From Desulfuromonas sp964536375 (GTDB lineage: Bacteria; Desulfobacterota; Desulfuromonadia; Desulfuromonadales; Desulfuromonadaceae): a stretch of 64,000 bases of DNA. Shown here one piece after another: positions 17,615 to 26,624 of this stretch. The stretch spans positions 54,954 through 118,953 of the forward strand of contig CAZHXF010000001.1 in assembly GCA_964536375.1 (NCBI GenBank), read 5' to 3'. The notes below the pieces were generated by a model that searched no databases, was not told the DNA's origin, and was given only the letters and a program-made list of their open reading frames with translations. Both the position numbers and the translations under genes were made by a program. Every line of letters begins with the position of its first letter. Position 1 is the first letter of the stretch.

Positions 17615-19690
17615 GTGGCACGTACTGTATCTCTTTCTAATACGCGCAATATTGGCATAATGGCCCATATTGATGCGGGTAAAACTACTACGACTGAGCG
17701 TATCCTGTATTATACGGGTGTCTCTCATAAGATCGGAGAGGTTCATGATGGCGCTGCCACTATGGATTGGATGGCTCAGGAACAAGAGCGCGGAATTACT
17801 ATTACATCAGCCGCCACAACCTGTTTCTGGAAAGATCACCGCATAAATATAATTGATACCCCTGGTCATGTTGACTTTACTATCGAAGTTGAACGCTCAT
17901 TGCGTGTACTTGATGGTGCTGTTGCTGTCTTTTGTTCTGTTGGTGGTGTTGAGCCTCAGTCTGAGACTGTTTGGCGTCAGGCGGACAAGTACGGGGTTCC
18001 TCGTCTTGCATTTATCAATAAAATGGATCGTACTGGTGCCGATTTTCAAAACGGCATCGAGATGATGCGTGACCGTCTTGGGGCTAATCCTGTCGCTCTA
18101 CAGCTTCCGATCGGTAAGGAAGATTATTTCACTGGCATAGTTGACTTGGTTGCTATGAAGGCTTATGTCTGGGACGATGAATCTTTGGGTGCAAAGTTTG
18201 ACGAAGTTGAAATCCCTGCTGACATGGCTGATGATGTTGTTGCAGCTCGCGAAGCAATGCTTGATGAACTGTCGTCGTATGATGATGAGTTAATGGAGCG
18301 TTATCTTGGTGGTGAAGAGATTACCGAGGGTGAGCTTAAGGCAAGTATCCGTCGTTCTACGATAGGTCTTAATATTAATCCGGTTTTGTGTGGTAGTGCA
18401 TTTAAGAATAAAGGTGTTCAACATTTACTGGATGCCGTAGTTGATTATATGCCTTGCCCTATTGATGTTCCTGCTATTGAGGGTCTTGATCCTAAGGGTA
18501 ATGAGATCACTCGTCCTGCGGATGATGCTGGTCCTTTTGCTGCGCTGGCATTTAAGATTATGACTGATCCTTTTGTCGGTCAGTTGACGTTCTTCCGGGT
18601 CTATTCTGGTATTGCTGAGGCCGGTTCTACCGTGCTTAATTCTACTAAGGGTAAGAAGGAGCGTTTGGGTCGCATCTTGAAGATGCATGCCAACAAGCGT
18701 GAAGAAATAAAGCTGGTATATGCAGGGGATATTGCTGCTGCAGTAGGTCTTAAGTATAGCACGACTGGTGATACTTTGTGTTCTTTGGACCAAGAGTGCT
18801 TGCTGGAGGCTATGGAATTTCCTGAGCCAGTTATCCACATTGCTGTTGAGCCTAAGACCAAGAGTGACCAGGAAAAAATGGGTGTTGCTCTAGGTAAGTT
18901 GCTAGCAGAAGATCCGTCTTTGCGCGTGCGTACTGACGATGAAACCGGTCAGACTATTTTGTCTGGAATGGGTGAACTTCACCTTGAGGTAATCATTGAT
19001 CGCATGAAGCGTGAGTTTAATGTTGAAGCCAATATTGGCGCTCCTCAGGTTGCCTATCGCGAATCAATTACTCGGACTGTTGAAGTTCAGGGTAAGTTCG
19101 TGCGTCAATCGGGTGGTCGAGGTCAGTATGGTGATTGTTGGTTGCGTATTGAGCCACAAGAGCCGGGTGTTGGTTTTGAATTTGTCGATTCGATCAAAGG
19201 TGGAGTTATTCCACGTGAGTATATATCGGCCGTTGGTAAGGGTGCTGAAGAGGCGTCGCAAAACGGTGTGCTTGCAGGCTTTCCGATAGTTGATGTCAAG
19301 GTTACCGTATATGACGGTTCTTATCATGATGTTGACTCTAACGAGATGGCTTTTAAGATAGCTGGATCTATTGGTTTCAAGGATGGTGCTGCTAAGGCTG
19401 GACCGGTACTGCTTGAGCCAATGATGTCGGTTGAGGTAGTTGTTCCTGAGGAGTATATGGGGGACGTCATTGGAGACTTGAATAGTCGTCGTGGTAAAGT
19501 TCATGCTATGGACACACGCGGTGGTGCTCAGGTTATTAGTGCACATGTACCTTTGTCTAGCATGTTCGGTTACGCAACTGATGTGCGCAGTGCAACTCAA
19601 GGTCGTGCAACGTATACCATGGTTTTTGATCATTACGATCAGGTGCCGAAGGCGATTTCAGAAGAGATTATCGCGAAAGTTAAGGGTTAA
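17615..19690 (+). CDS. fusA: Elongation factor G
   Basis: A 691-residue EF-G, the translocation GTPase, with GTG start (17615) after TTTGGAGGG. Motifs: MAHIDAGKTTTTERIL (P loop), ERGITITSAATT (switch I), DTPGHVDFTIEVERSL and NKMDRTGADF. Domain IV contains GGRGQYGDCW. Length is that of canonical EF-G. It is followed after 11 bases by the second tuf gene. Confidence 0.98.
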   Translation: MARTVSLSNTRNIGIMAHIDAGKTTTTERILYYTGVSHKIGEVHDGAATMDWMAQEQERGITITSAATTCFWKDHRINIIDTPGHVDFTIEVERSLRVLDGAVAVFCSVGGVEPQSETVWRQADKYGVPRLAFINKMDRTGADFQNGIEMMRDRLGANPVALQLPIGKEDYFTGIVDLVAMKAYVWDDESLGAKFDEVEIPADMADDVVAAREAMLDELSSYDDELMERYLGGEEITEGELKASIRRSTIGLNINPVLCGSAFKNKGVQHLLDAVVDYMPCPIDVPAIEGLDPKGNEITRPADDAGPFAALAFKIMTDPFVGQLTFFRVYSGIAEAGSTVLNSTKGKKERLGRILKMHANKREEIKLVYAGDIAAAVGLKYSTTGDTLCSLDQECLLEAMEFPEPVIHIAVEPKTKSDQEKMGVALGKLLAEDPSLRVRTDDETGQTILSGMGELHLEVIIDRMKREFNVEANIGAPQVAYRESITRTVEVQGKFVRQSGGRGQYGDCWLRIEPQEPGVGFEFVDSIKGGVIPREYISAVGKGAEEASQNGVLAGFPIVDVKVTVYDGSYHDVDSNEMAFKIAGSIGFKDGAAKAGPVLLEPMMSVEVVVPEEYMGDVIGDLNSRRGKVHAMDTRGGAQVISAHVPLSSMFGYATDVRSATQGRATYTMVFDHYDQVPKAISEEIIAKVKG

Positions 19691-19701
19691 GGAGTAAAGT
19701 C

Positions 19702-20892
19702 ATGGCAAAGCAAAAGTTTGAAAGAAACAAGCCACACGTCAATATTGGTACAATTGGTCACGTTGACCATGGCAAGACAACATTAACTGCAGCGATAACC
19801 AAGGTAATGGCTGGTAAAGGTCTTGCTGAGATGCGTGACTTTGATCAAATTGACAACGCTCCTGAAGAGCGCGAGCGCGGCATTACTATCGCCACCTCTC
19901 ACGTTGAATATGAGACTGAAGCCCGTCACTACGCTCACGTAGACTGCCCGGGTCACGCTGACTATGTTAAAAACATGATCACCGGTGCTGCGCAGATGGA
20001 TGGCGCAATTCTGGTAGTATCGGCAGCAGACGGTCCTATGCCACAGACTCGTGAGCACATCCTGCTCGCCCGTCAGGTTGGCGTTCCTGCTATTGTCGTA
20101 TTTCTTAATAAAGCCGACATGGTCGACGACGAAGAGCTGATGGAGTTGGTAGAGCTTGAAGTGCGTGAGCTGCTTTCAGCTTATGACTACCCCGGTGATG
20201 ATCTGCCGATCGTAGCAGGTTCAGCACTCAAGGCACTTCAGTGCGCTACCGGCGAGCCTGATGAGGATCCAATCCTTGAGTTGATGAAGCAGGTTGATGA
20301 ATATATACCAGAGCCAGAACGTGCAGTAAACCTGCCATTCCTGATGCCAGTAGAAGACGTATTCTCTATCTCAGGACGTGGAACAGTAGCTACAGGGCGT
20401 ATCGAGCGCGGCATTATCAAAGTAGGTGAAGAAGTTGAGATTGTTGGCATGAAAGCCACCACCAAGACTACAGTAACCGGCGTGGAGATGTTCCGTAAGC
20501 TTCTCGATCAAGGCCAGGCTGGCGACAACGTTGGACTATTGCTGCGCGGTGTTAAACGTGAAGACATTGAGCGTGGGCAAGTACTGGCCAAGCCAGGCAG
20601 CATTACGCCCCACACTCGCTTTAAAGCAGAAGCATATATTCTGACCAAAGAAGAAGGTGGTCGTCATACGCCATTTTTCAAAGGCTACCGTCCACAATTT
20701 TACTTCCGCACAACAGATGTAACCGGAATCGTAGAATTGCCCGAAGGTGTCGAGATGGTAATGCCAGGCGATAACATCGCCATGGTAGTAGACATGATCA
20801 CCCCGATCGCCATGGATAAAGAGCTGCGCTTCGCTATTCGCGAAGGTGGTCGTACCGTTGGTGCCGGTGTTGTTAGTGAAATTATTGAGTAA
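19702..20892 (+). CDS. tuf: Elongation factor Tu, second copy
   Basis: A 396-residue EF-Tu with the same protein sequence as the copy at 3618-4808, in the tufA-type position behind fusA. TAAGGAG lies 8 bases before the ATG. Identity at the DNA level is complete from codon 35 to the last sense codon. The five synonymous differences in the beginning (19728, 19737, 19743, 19758, 19803) and the TAA stop set it apart. Upstream and downstream flanks are unrelated to those of the other copy. Confidence 0.99.
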   Translation: MAKQKFERNKPHVNIGTIGHVDHGKTTLTAAITKVMAGKGLAEMRDFDQIDNAPEERERGITIATSHVEYETEARHYAHVDCPGHADYVKNMITGAAQMDGAILVVSAADGPMPQTREHILLARQVGVPAIVVFLNKADMVDDEELMELVELEVRELLSAYDYPGDDLPIVAGSALKALQCATGEPDEDPILELMKQVDEYIPEPERAVNLPFLMPVEDVFSISGRGTVATGRIERGIIKVGEEVEIVGMKATTKTTVTGVEMFRKLLDQGQAGDNVGLLLRGVKREDIERGQVLAKPGSITPHTRFKAEAYILTKEEGGRHTPFFKGYRPQFYFRTTDVTGIVELPEGVEMVMPGDNIAMVVDMITPIAMDKELRFAIREGGRTVGAGVVSEIIE

Positions 20893-20905
20893 TCGAGGTT
20901 AGCAA

Positions 20906-21214
20906 ATGTCCAGCCAGAAAATAAGAATTCGCCTTAAGGCGTATGACCATAAGCTGCTAGATATGGCAGTTAATGAAATTGTCGATACGGTTAAGCGCAC
21001 TGGGTCGCGCTTAGCGGGTCCAATTCCACTGCCCACGGTAATTAACAAATACTGTGTGTTGCGGGGACCGCATGTAAATAAGACAAGTCGTGAGCAGTTT
21101 GAGATCCGTACGCATAAGCGACTGGTTGATATACTGGATCCTACACAGCAAACTGTCGATGCTCTGATGAAATTAGATTTGTCAGCAGGGGTTTTCGTAG
21201 AGATTAAGCTGTAG
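20906..21214 (+). CDS. rpsJ: 30S ribosomal protein uS10
   Basis: A 102-residue S10 with QKIRIRLKAYDHKLLDMAV, GPIPLPT, and EIRTHKRLVDI. It sits in the head of the 30S subunit and is also NusE in antitermination complexes. It begins only 13 bases after tuf, with no room for a separate S10 leader, so the S10 operon is probably read from the str operon. Confidence 0.98.
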   Translation: MSSQKIRIRLKAYDHKLLDMAVNEIVDTVKRTGSRLAGPIPLPTVINKYCVLRGPHVNKTSREQFEIRTHKRLVDILDPTQQTVDALMKLDLSAGVFVEIKL

Positions 21215-21244
21215 GTTTAAATAGCTTTTGATAAGGATAGTATG

Positions 21245-21874
21245 ATGGTAAACGGAATTCTGGGAAAAAAACTGGGTATGACCCAGATATTTACCGAGAA
21301 CGGCATGCGCATCCCGGTAACGGTGGTACAAGCAGGTCCGTGTACGGTTGTCCAGAAGAAGATTGTTGATACCGACGGTTACAGCGCGGTTCAACTTGGC
21401 TTCGGGACGCAAAAAGCGCAGCGCATAAACAAACCAGCGACAGGGCATTTTAATAAAGCCGCTTGTGGTGTTTTTGCTCATCTGCGTGAAATGGCTGGTG
21501 ATGTTGAAGGTCTTGAAGTGGGCGCAGAAATTGTATGCTCTGATATCTTTGTGGCTGGTGACGTTGTCGATGTAGTTGGAACAAGCAAAGGTAAAGGCTT
21601 CCAAGGGGTAATCAAGCGTTGGAATTTCTCTGGCGGTAGATCAACTCACGGTTCTAAGTTCCACCGTGCTCCTGGTTCCATTGGTTGCAGTGCTTGGCCT
21701 TCACATGTAGTTAAGGGCAAGAAAATGGCTGGCCAAATGGGTAATGAACGGGTGACAGTTCAGAATCTTGAAATTGTTGACGTTCGGGCGGACCAGAACT
21801 TGATTCTCATCAAGGGCGCTGTTCCAGGGCCTAAGAATGGTCTGGTCACAATCCGCAAAGCTATAAAAGCTTAG
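21245..21874 (+). CDS. rplC: 50S ribosomal protein uL3
   Basis: A 209-residue L3 with ILGKKLGMTQIFTENG at the start and KGKGFQGVIKRWNF, RAPGSIG and GQMGNERVTVQNL further on. Two adjacent ATGs exist (21242 and 21245); the second is preferred because AAGGA (21233-21237) is 7 bases from it and only 4 from the first. L3 is an early assembly protein near the peptidyl-transferase centre. Confidence 0.97.
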   Translation: MVNGILGKKLGMTQIFTENGMRIPVTVVQAGPCTVVQKKIVDTDGYSAVQLGFGTQKAQRINKPATGHFNKAACGVFAHLREMAGDVEGLEVGAEIVCSDIFVAGDVVDVVGTSKGKGFQGVIKRWNFSGGRSTHGSKFHRAPGSIGCSAWPSHVVKGKKMAGQMGNERVTVQNLEIVDVRADQNLILIKGAVPGPKNGLVTIRKAIKA

Positions 21875-21906
21875 TTCGGACCCAGTGGTGATACAGGAGA
21901 AGTAAC

Positions 21907-22527
21907 ATGGCTAATGTAACAGTTTATGATATGCAGAAGAATCAAGTGTCTGAACGCGACATCGCTGATGCTGTGTTCAACATTGAAGTGAAGAAGTATT
22001 TACTTCACGATATGGTGCGCTACCAGCTAGCAGCACGTCGCCAAGGGACTGCCGCGACAAAAAATCGTAGTGCGGTTGCCGGTGGCGGTAAGAAACCTTT
22101 TAAACAAAAAGGTACAGGCAATGCACGCCAAGGTACAGTCTCTGCACCCAATCATGTAGGTGGCGGCACAGCTTTTGGTCCTAGCCCACGTGATTATTCG
22201 TTTAAGTTGAATCGTAAGGTTAAGAAAGCAGCTCTTTGTTCAGCGTTGTCAGCTCGATTCCAAGGAGACAAGCTGACGGTGTTGTCTGGTCTGAATCTTG
22301 AAGCAATTAGTACTAAAGGCTTTAAGCAGGTTCTGGATACTTTTGAGATGAAAAGTGCACTTGTCGTAATAGACGCTGCTAATCCAGAAGTAGAGCTCTC
22401 GGCAAGAAATTTACACCGCTTTAAGGTTTTGCGTGCAGATGGTGTAAATGTCTATGACGTTCTTAAGTACCCTAATCTGGTTCTGACTGAGAGTGCAGTT
22501 GAGCAATTGGAAGGAGCGTTGGCATAA
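21907..22527 (+). CDS. rplD: 50S ribosomal protein uL4
   Basis: A 206-residue L4, which lines the exit tunnel and in E. coli represses the S10 operon. It has the internal basic loop with KKPFKQKGTGNARQGTVSAP. Its stop TAA overlaps the rplW start by one base (TAATG), so translation of the two is probably coupled. Confidence 0.97.
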   Translation: MANVTVYDMQKNQVSERDIADAVFNIEVKKYLLHDMVRYQLAARRQGTAATKNRSAVAGGGKKPFKQKGTGNARQGTVSAPNHVGGGTAFGPSPRDYSFKLNRKVKKAALCSALSARFQGDKLTVLSGLNLEAISTKGFKQVLDTFEMKSALVVIDAANPEVELSARNLHRFKVLRADGVNVYDVLKYPNLVLTESAVEQLEGALA

Positions 22528-22814
22528 TGAAGCCATTGCATCAGATCATTAAGAAGCCCTTGGTTACTGAGAAGACTGCTCTTCAAAAAGAGGAAGGGCG
22601 CGTAGTGGTCTTTGAGGTTGCCAGAGCGGCAAATAAAATCGAGATCAAACAGGCAATAGAAAAAGCTTTCGACGTTAAAGTTGACGAAGTAAATACCATG
22701 ATTATTGCAGGTAAGGTCAAGCGCGTTGGTAAGCAGTTCGGCAAACGGCCTAATCGTAAAAAAGCATATGTGACACTGGCTGAAGGCAGCAACATAGACT
22801 TCTTTGGCGTGTGA
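22527..22814 (+). CDS. rplW: 50S ribosomal protein uL23
   Basis: A 95-residue L23 located at the tunnel exit, where trigger factor and SRP dock. It has IIKKPLVTEKT and VNTMIIAGKVKRVGKQFGKR. GGAG lies inside the end of rplD about 11 bases upstream of the ATG. Confidence 0.97.
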   Translation: MKPLHQIIKKPLVTEKTALQKEEGRVVVFEVARAANKIEIKQAIEKAFDVKVDEVNTMIIAGKVKRVGKQFGKRPNRKKAYVTLAEGSNIDFFGV

Positions 22815-22844
22815 TGTCAGTCTTAGGGATACGGAGTTAGAATA

Positions 22845-23669
22845 ATGGCTATCAAAAAGTTCAAGCCGACCTCGCCGGGGCGTCGTCACATGACCGCCTC
22901 AACCTTTGAGGAGGTAACAACAGCGACCCCTGAAAAGTCACTTTTGGAACCCCTGACAAAGTCCGGTGGACGGAATAATAACGGGCGCATCACTAAAAGA
23001 CATACTGGTGGTGGGCATAAACGTAAGTATAGGATCATAGACTTTAAGCGTGAGAAGAAAGAGATTCCCGCGCGCGTAGTATCTATTGAATACGATCCTA
23101 ATCGCTCATCTCGTATTGCTTTGTTGACATATGCTGATGGTGAGAAGCGTTATATTCTTGCCCCTGTTGGATTAACTGTCGGTGTTGAGGTTGTTGCCAG
23201 TGAAAATGCTGATATTCAGCCTGGTAATGCTATGACAATCCGTTCAATTCCATTAGGTACTTGGGTGCATAATGTTGAATTAAAAGCAGGAAAAGGTGGT
23301 CAATTGGCACGCAGTGCAGGTGCTTACGCAATGATCGCAGCCAAGGAAGGGCGTTATGCTCAACTGCGGTTGCCTTCTGGCGAAGTTCGTTTAGTACTGC
23401 AAGAGTGCTGTGCAACCATTGGTCAGGTTGGAAATACTGACCATGAAAATGTTAAAATCGGTAAGGCAGGTCGGAATCGCTGGTTGGGTAAGCGTCCCCA
23501 AACTCGTGGTGTTGCCATGAACCCTGTAGATCACCCCCATGGTGGCGGTGAAGGTAAGAGTTCTGGTGGTCGTCATCCAGTAACACCATGGGGTGTGCCG
23601 ACTAAAGGTTATAAAACTCGTACCAACAAGCGTACAGATCGTTTTATTGTACGTCGCCGTAATAAGTAG
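22845..23669 (+). CDS. rplB: 50S ribosomal protein uL2
   Basis: A 274-residue L2, required for subunit association and peptidyl transfer. Signatures are KFKPTSPGRRHMT, the central RNA-binding RSAGAYAMIAAKEGRYAQLRLPSGE-type region, and MNPVDHPHGGGEGKS with the functionally important His. Length and order within the S10 operon are standard. Confidence 0.98.
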   Translation: MAIKKFKPTSPGRRHMTASTFEEVTTATPEKSLLEPLTKSGGRNNNGRITKRHTGGGHKRKYRIIDFKREKKEIPARVVSIEYDPNRSSRIALLTYADGEKRYILAPVGLTVGVEVVASENADIQPGNAMTIRSIPLGTWVHNVELKAGKGGQLARSAGAYAMIAAKEGRYAQLRLPSGEVRLVLQECCATIGQVGNTDHENVKIGKAGRNRWLGKRPQTRGVAMNPVDHPHGGGEGKSSGGRHPVTPWGVPTKGYKTRTNKRTDRFIVRRRNK

Positions 23670-23680
23670 AGGAGAATATC

Positions 23681-23959
23681 GTGGCTAGATCAATTAAAAA
23701 AGGACCTTACATTCAAGAGTGTTTGTTGCGTAAGGTTGATTTGGAGGGTGGTACTACGGCCAGTAAGGTTATTAAAACTTGGTCTCGCCGCAGCACGATT
23801 ATTCCTGAGTTCGTTGGGCATACTTTTGCGGTGCATAATGGAAAAAAGTTTTTGCCTGTTTATGTTTCTGAAAACATGGTAGGTCACAAGCTTGGTGAGT
23901 TTGCTCCAACCCGTACATATTACGGTCATGGTGCAGATAAGAAATCCAAGAGAAAATAA
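23681..23959 (+). CDS. rpsS: 30S ribosomal protein uS19
   Basis: A 92-residue S19 with GTG start (23681) after AGAGGAG. It begins MARSIKKGPYI and has KTWSRRSTIIPEFVGHTFAVHNGK and LGEFAPTRTY. It lies 11 bases after rplB. Confidence 0.97.
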   Translation: MARSIKKGPYIQECLLRKVDLEGGTTASKVIKTWSRRSTIIPEFVGHTFAVHNGKKFLPVYVSENMVGHKLGEFAPTRTYYGHGADKKSKRK

Positions 23960-23977
23960 TCGCAACGGAGTTCCCGC

Positions 23978-24310
23978 ATGGAAGCAAAAGCGAAATTAAG
24001 ATATGTCCGCATGTCTGCACAAAAGGCACGTTTAGTTGTAGACATGATACGCGGCAAAAATGTTCAGGATGCGCTGAATATTTTACGGTTCTCACCCCAA
24101 AAGCCAGCAGGAATAGTAGCAGAGATAGTTAAGTCTGCGGTTGCTAATGCAGAGCAAAAGGGTGTGTCTGATGTTGACGCGATGTACGTAAAAGCAATTA
24201 CTGTAGACCAAGGTCCAGCGCTGAAGCGCTTTATTCCCAGGGCTCAAGGTCGCGCCAGTAAAATACGTAAACCGACAAGTCACGTCCAGGTTGTACTGGA
24301 CGAAAAATAG
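23978..24310 (+). CDS. rplV: 50S ribosomal protein uL22
   Basis: A 110-residue L22 whose hairpin lines the exit tunnel. It begins MEAKAKLRYVRMSAQKARLV, and ends PRAQGRASKIRKPTSHVQVVL. The tunnel-loop region has no visible insertion. ACGGAG precedes the ATG. Confidence 0.97.
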   Translation: MEAKAKLRYVRMSAQKARLVVDMIRGKNVQDALNILRFSPQKPAGIVAEIVKSAVANAEQKGVSDVDAMYVKAITVDQGPALKRFIPRAQGRASKIRKPTSHVQVVLDEK

Positions 24311-24330
24311 CCGATCAAGGAGGTGATAGT

Positions 24331-24966
24331 TTGGGCCAGAAAGTTCATCCAATAGGTTTTCGCCTGGGTGTTATTAGAACCTGGGAGTCGAAATGGTATG
24401 CAGATAGTGATTATGCACAATTTGTGCATGAAGATCTAAAGCTGCGTAATTACTTAAAAAAACGTCTTTACCATGCTGGCATTGCTAAGATTGAGATTGA
24501 GCGTGCTGCGGGTAAGATGAAATTAAATATCTTTGCTGCACGTCCAGGTATTATTATTGGTAAGCGTGGCGCTGAAGTTGAAGCTCTCAAGGTTGAACTG
24601 GCCAAACTCACCGACAAAGAGATTTTTCTGAATATTCAGGAAGTCCGTAAGCCGGAAATGAATGCTCAGTTAGTAGCAGAAGGGGTTGCGTTGCAGTTGG
24701 AGCGTCGTGTAGCTTTCCGTCGCGCTATGAAACGCAGCGTTGGTCAAGCACTACGTTTTGGAGCCCAGGGCATTAAGATCAATTGTAGTGGTCGTCTTGG
24801 TGGTGCAGAGATGAGCCGTACTGAGTGGTATCGTGAAGGTCGAGTGCCATTGCATACTATTCGCGCAGATATTGATTATGGTTTTGCTGAGGCAAAAACT
24901 ACCTACGGTATCATTGGTGTTAAGGTTCTCATCTTCAAAGGTGAAGTTCTTTCTAGAGAACTTTAA
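24331..24966 (+). CDS. rpsC: 30S ribosomal protein uS3
   Basis: A 211-residue S3 with TTG start (24331). The start is fixed by AAGGAGGTGAT (24317-24327), one of the strongest ribosome sites in the window, and by the family opening MGQKVHPIGFRLG. The KH domain contains RPGIIIGKRGAEVEAL. S3 shapes the mRNA entry tunnel. Confidence 0.97.
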   Translation: MGQKVHPIGFRLGVIRTWESKWYADSDYAQFVHEDLKLRNYLKKRLYHAGIAKIEIERAAGKMKLNIFAARPGIIIGKRGAEVEALKVELAKLTDKEIFLNIQEVRKPEMNAQLVAEGVALQLERRVAFRRAMKRSVGQALRFGAQGIKINCSGRLGGAEMSRTEWYREGRVPLHTIRADIDYGFAEAKTTYGIIGVKVLIFKGEVLSREL

Positions 24967-24991
24967 ATTTGTCGAATAGGAGTATGTAGTT

Positions 24992-25417
24992 ATGTTGATG
25001 CCTAAGAAGGTTAAACATAGAAAACAGTTTAAAGGTCGCATGAAGGGCGCAGCAAAGGGAGCTACCGAGATAAATTTTGGTGACTATGGGCTGCAAGCTA
25101 CAAACCGCGGTTGGTTGTCTTCTCGTCAAATAGAGGCAGCCCGTCGTGCGATGACTCGTTATATTAAGCGTGGTGGTAAGATTTGGATCCGGTGTTTTCC
25201 TGACAAATCATTGACTCGTAAAGCTGCTGAAACACGTATGGGTAAAGGTAAAGGTTCTCCTGATAGTTGGGTAGCAGTTATTCGTCCCGGTCAGATTCTT
25301 TATGAAATGCAAGGTGTCACAGAAGAGATTGCTCGTGAAGCATTTCGGTTAGCGGCGCAAAAGCTGCCGATATCCACACAGTTTATCGCTAGAGAGGAGA
25401 CTTCTAATGACGGCTAA
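24992..25417 (+). CDS. rplP: 50S ribosomal protein uL16
   Basis: A 141-residue L16 with MLMPKKVKHRKQFKGRMKG at the start and RAMTRYIKRGGKIWIR. It organises the A-site tRNA region of the 50S. TAGGAG (24977-24982) supports ATG 24992. Its end overlaps rpmC by 11 bases. Confidence 0.97.
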   Translation: MLMPKKVKHRKQFKGRMKGAAKGATEINFGDYGLQATNRGWLSSRQIEAARRAMTRYIKRGGKIWIRCFPDKSLTRKAAETRMGKGKGSPDSWVAVIRPGQILYEMQGVTEEIAREAFRLAAQKLPISTQFIAREETSNDG

Positions 25418-25595
25418 GGAATTGGTTGGCTTGAATGTAGAAGAGCTAGAGTCTAAATCTCTAGAGTTGAGTCAGGAACTTTTTAACCTGAAATTTCAGT
25501 TGCACACTGGTCATCTTGAGAATACTTCAAAGATTCCTCAGTTGCGCAAGGATATTGCTCGGGTTAAGACAGTTTTGCAGCAGAAAATTGCGTAA
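25407..25595 (+). CDS. rpmC: 50S ribosomal protein uL29
   Basis: A 62-residue L29, two helices packed next to L23 at the tunnel exit. It has MTAKELVGLNVEELESKSLE and LFNLKFQLHTGHLENTSKI. GAGAGGAGA within rplP acts as ribosome site, so translation is likely coupled to rplP. Confidence 0.97.
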   Translation: MTAKELVGLNVEELESKSLELSQELFNLKFQLHTGHLENTSKIPQLRKDIARVKTVLQQKIA

Positions 25596-25616
25596 TAGGG
25601 TGTTGAGGTGAGCAAT

Positions 25617-25877
25617 ATGGGAACAGAGCATCGGAACAAGAAGAAGCTGGTAGGAACTGTTACCAGTGATAAGATGGACAAAACAGTCGTGGTTACGGTA
25701 GATACATTGGTAAAACATCCGGTGTACAAGAAATACCTGAAGCGCAGCACAAAATATAAAGCACATGATGAGCTGAACAAGTGTGCTATTGGTGATAAGG
25801 TGGTTCTTACTGAAGCGCGACCTCTGTCTCGTGATAAACGCTGGCGTGTCAGTGAAATTATTGATAAAACGCTGTAG
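25617..25877 (+). CDS. rpsQ: 30S ribosomal protein uS17
   Basis: An 86-residue S17 with KKLVGTVTSDKMDKTVVVTV and VLTEARPLSRDKRWRV. A GTG at 25608 would add MSN, but its own bases form the GAGGTGA ribosome site that lies about 8 bases before ATG 25617, so the shorter form is chosen. Confidence 0.96.
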   Translation: MGTEHRNKKKLVGTVTSDKMDKTVVVTVDTLVKHPVYKKYLKRSTKYKAHDELNKCAIGDKVVLTEARPLSRDKRWRVSEIIDKTL

Positions 25878-25892
25878 GCTGGGAGATCGATA

Positions 25893-26261
25893 ATGATTCA
25901 AATGCAAACCGTACTTGATGTAGCAGATAATTCCGGAGCTCGGAAGTTGTGCTGTATCAAGGTTTTGGGTGGCTCCAAGAGAAAATATGCAGGACTGGGT
26001 GATATTATTGTCTGTTCTGTTCGTGAGGCTATGCCCAACTCAAAAGTAAAAAAAGGTGATGTAATTCGTGCGGTCATCGTAAGAACCGCCAAGGAGGTAG
26101 CTCGCCCTGATGGGTCACGCATCCGCTTTGATAAGAATTCTGCTGTTGTTGTTAATGCTGCCGGAGAGCCAGTAGGTACTCGTATCTTTGGTCCTGTTGC
26201 ACGTGAGTTGCGTGCGCGGCGTTTTATGAAAATCGTATCGCTGGCACCTGAGGTGCTTTGA
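25893..26261 (+). CDS. rplN: 50S ribosomal protein uL14
   Basis: A 122-residue L14 with MIQMQTVLDVADNSGARKL and AVVVNAAGEPVGTRIFGPV; it forms an intersubunit bridge. It is the first gene of what is the spc operon in E. coli, but there is no gap or promoter here; it lies 15 bases after rpsQ. Confidence 0.98.
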   Translation: MIQMQTVLDVADNSGARKLCCIKVLGGSKRKYAGLGDIIVCSVREAMPNSKVKKGDVIRAVIVRTAKEVARPDGSRIRFDKNSAVVVNAAGEPVGTRIFGPVARELRARRFMKIVSLAPEVL

Positions 26262-26283
26262 TACGGCCTGGAGATTATCAGAA

Positions 26284-26613
26284 ATGGCTGTAAAAAAGTT
26301 TCATGTTAAAAAAGGCGATCTGGTTCAGGTGATGGCTGGTAAAGAAAAGGGCAAGCAAGGTAAAGTGCTTGGTGTTTTCTTTACTAAGAATCGCCTTACG
26401 GTTGAAAACCTAAATATTGTAAAACGTCACACGCGCCCTTCTAGGCAAAATCAAGAAGGTGGCATTGTCGAGAAAGAGGCCGCAGTTACTGCTTCTAATG
26501 TCATGCTCGTATGTAGTTCTTGCAATAAGCCAACTCGTACCGGAATGAGGGTGCTGGAAGACGGCAAAAAGACTCGTTTCTGCAAAAAATGCAACGAGAA
26601 CATTGACAGGTAA
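26284..26613 (+). CDS. rplX: 50S ribosomal protein uL24, with C-terminal zinc ribbon
   Basis: A 109-residue L24. The KOW domain is at the start (KKGDLVQVMAGKEKGKQGKV). A CxxC-x19-CxxC ribbon (C77, C80, C100, C103) is at the end; E. coli L24 lacks it, while many other bacteria have it. L24 initiates assembly of the 50S subunit. Confidence 0.97.
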   Translation: MAVKKFHVKKGDLVQVMAGKEKGKQGKVLGVFFTKNRLTVENLNIVKRHTRPSRQNQEGGIVEKEAAVTASNVMLVCSSCNKPTRTGMRVLEDGKKTRFCKKCNENIDR

Positions 26614-26624
26614 TGGAGATTCAA

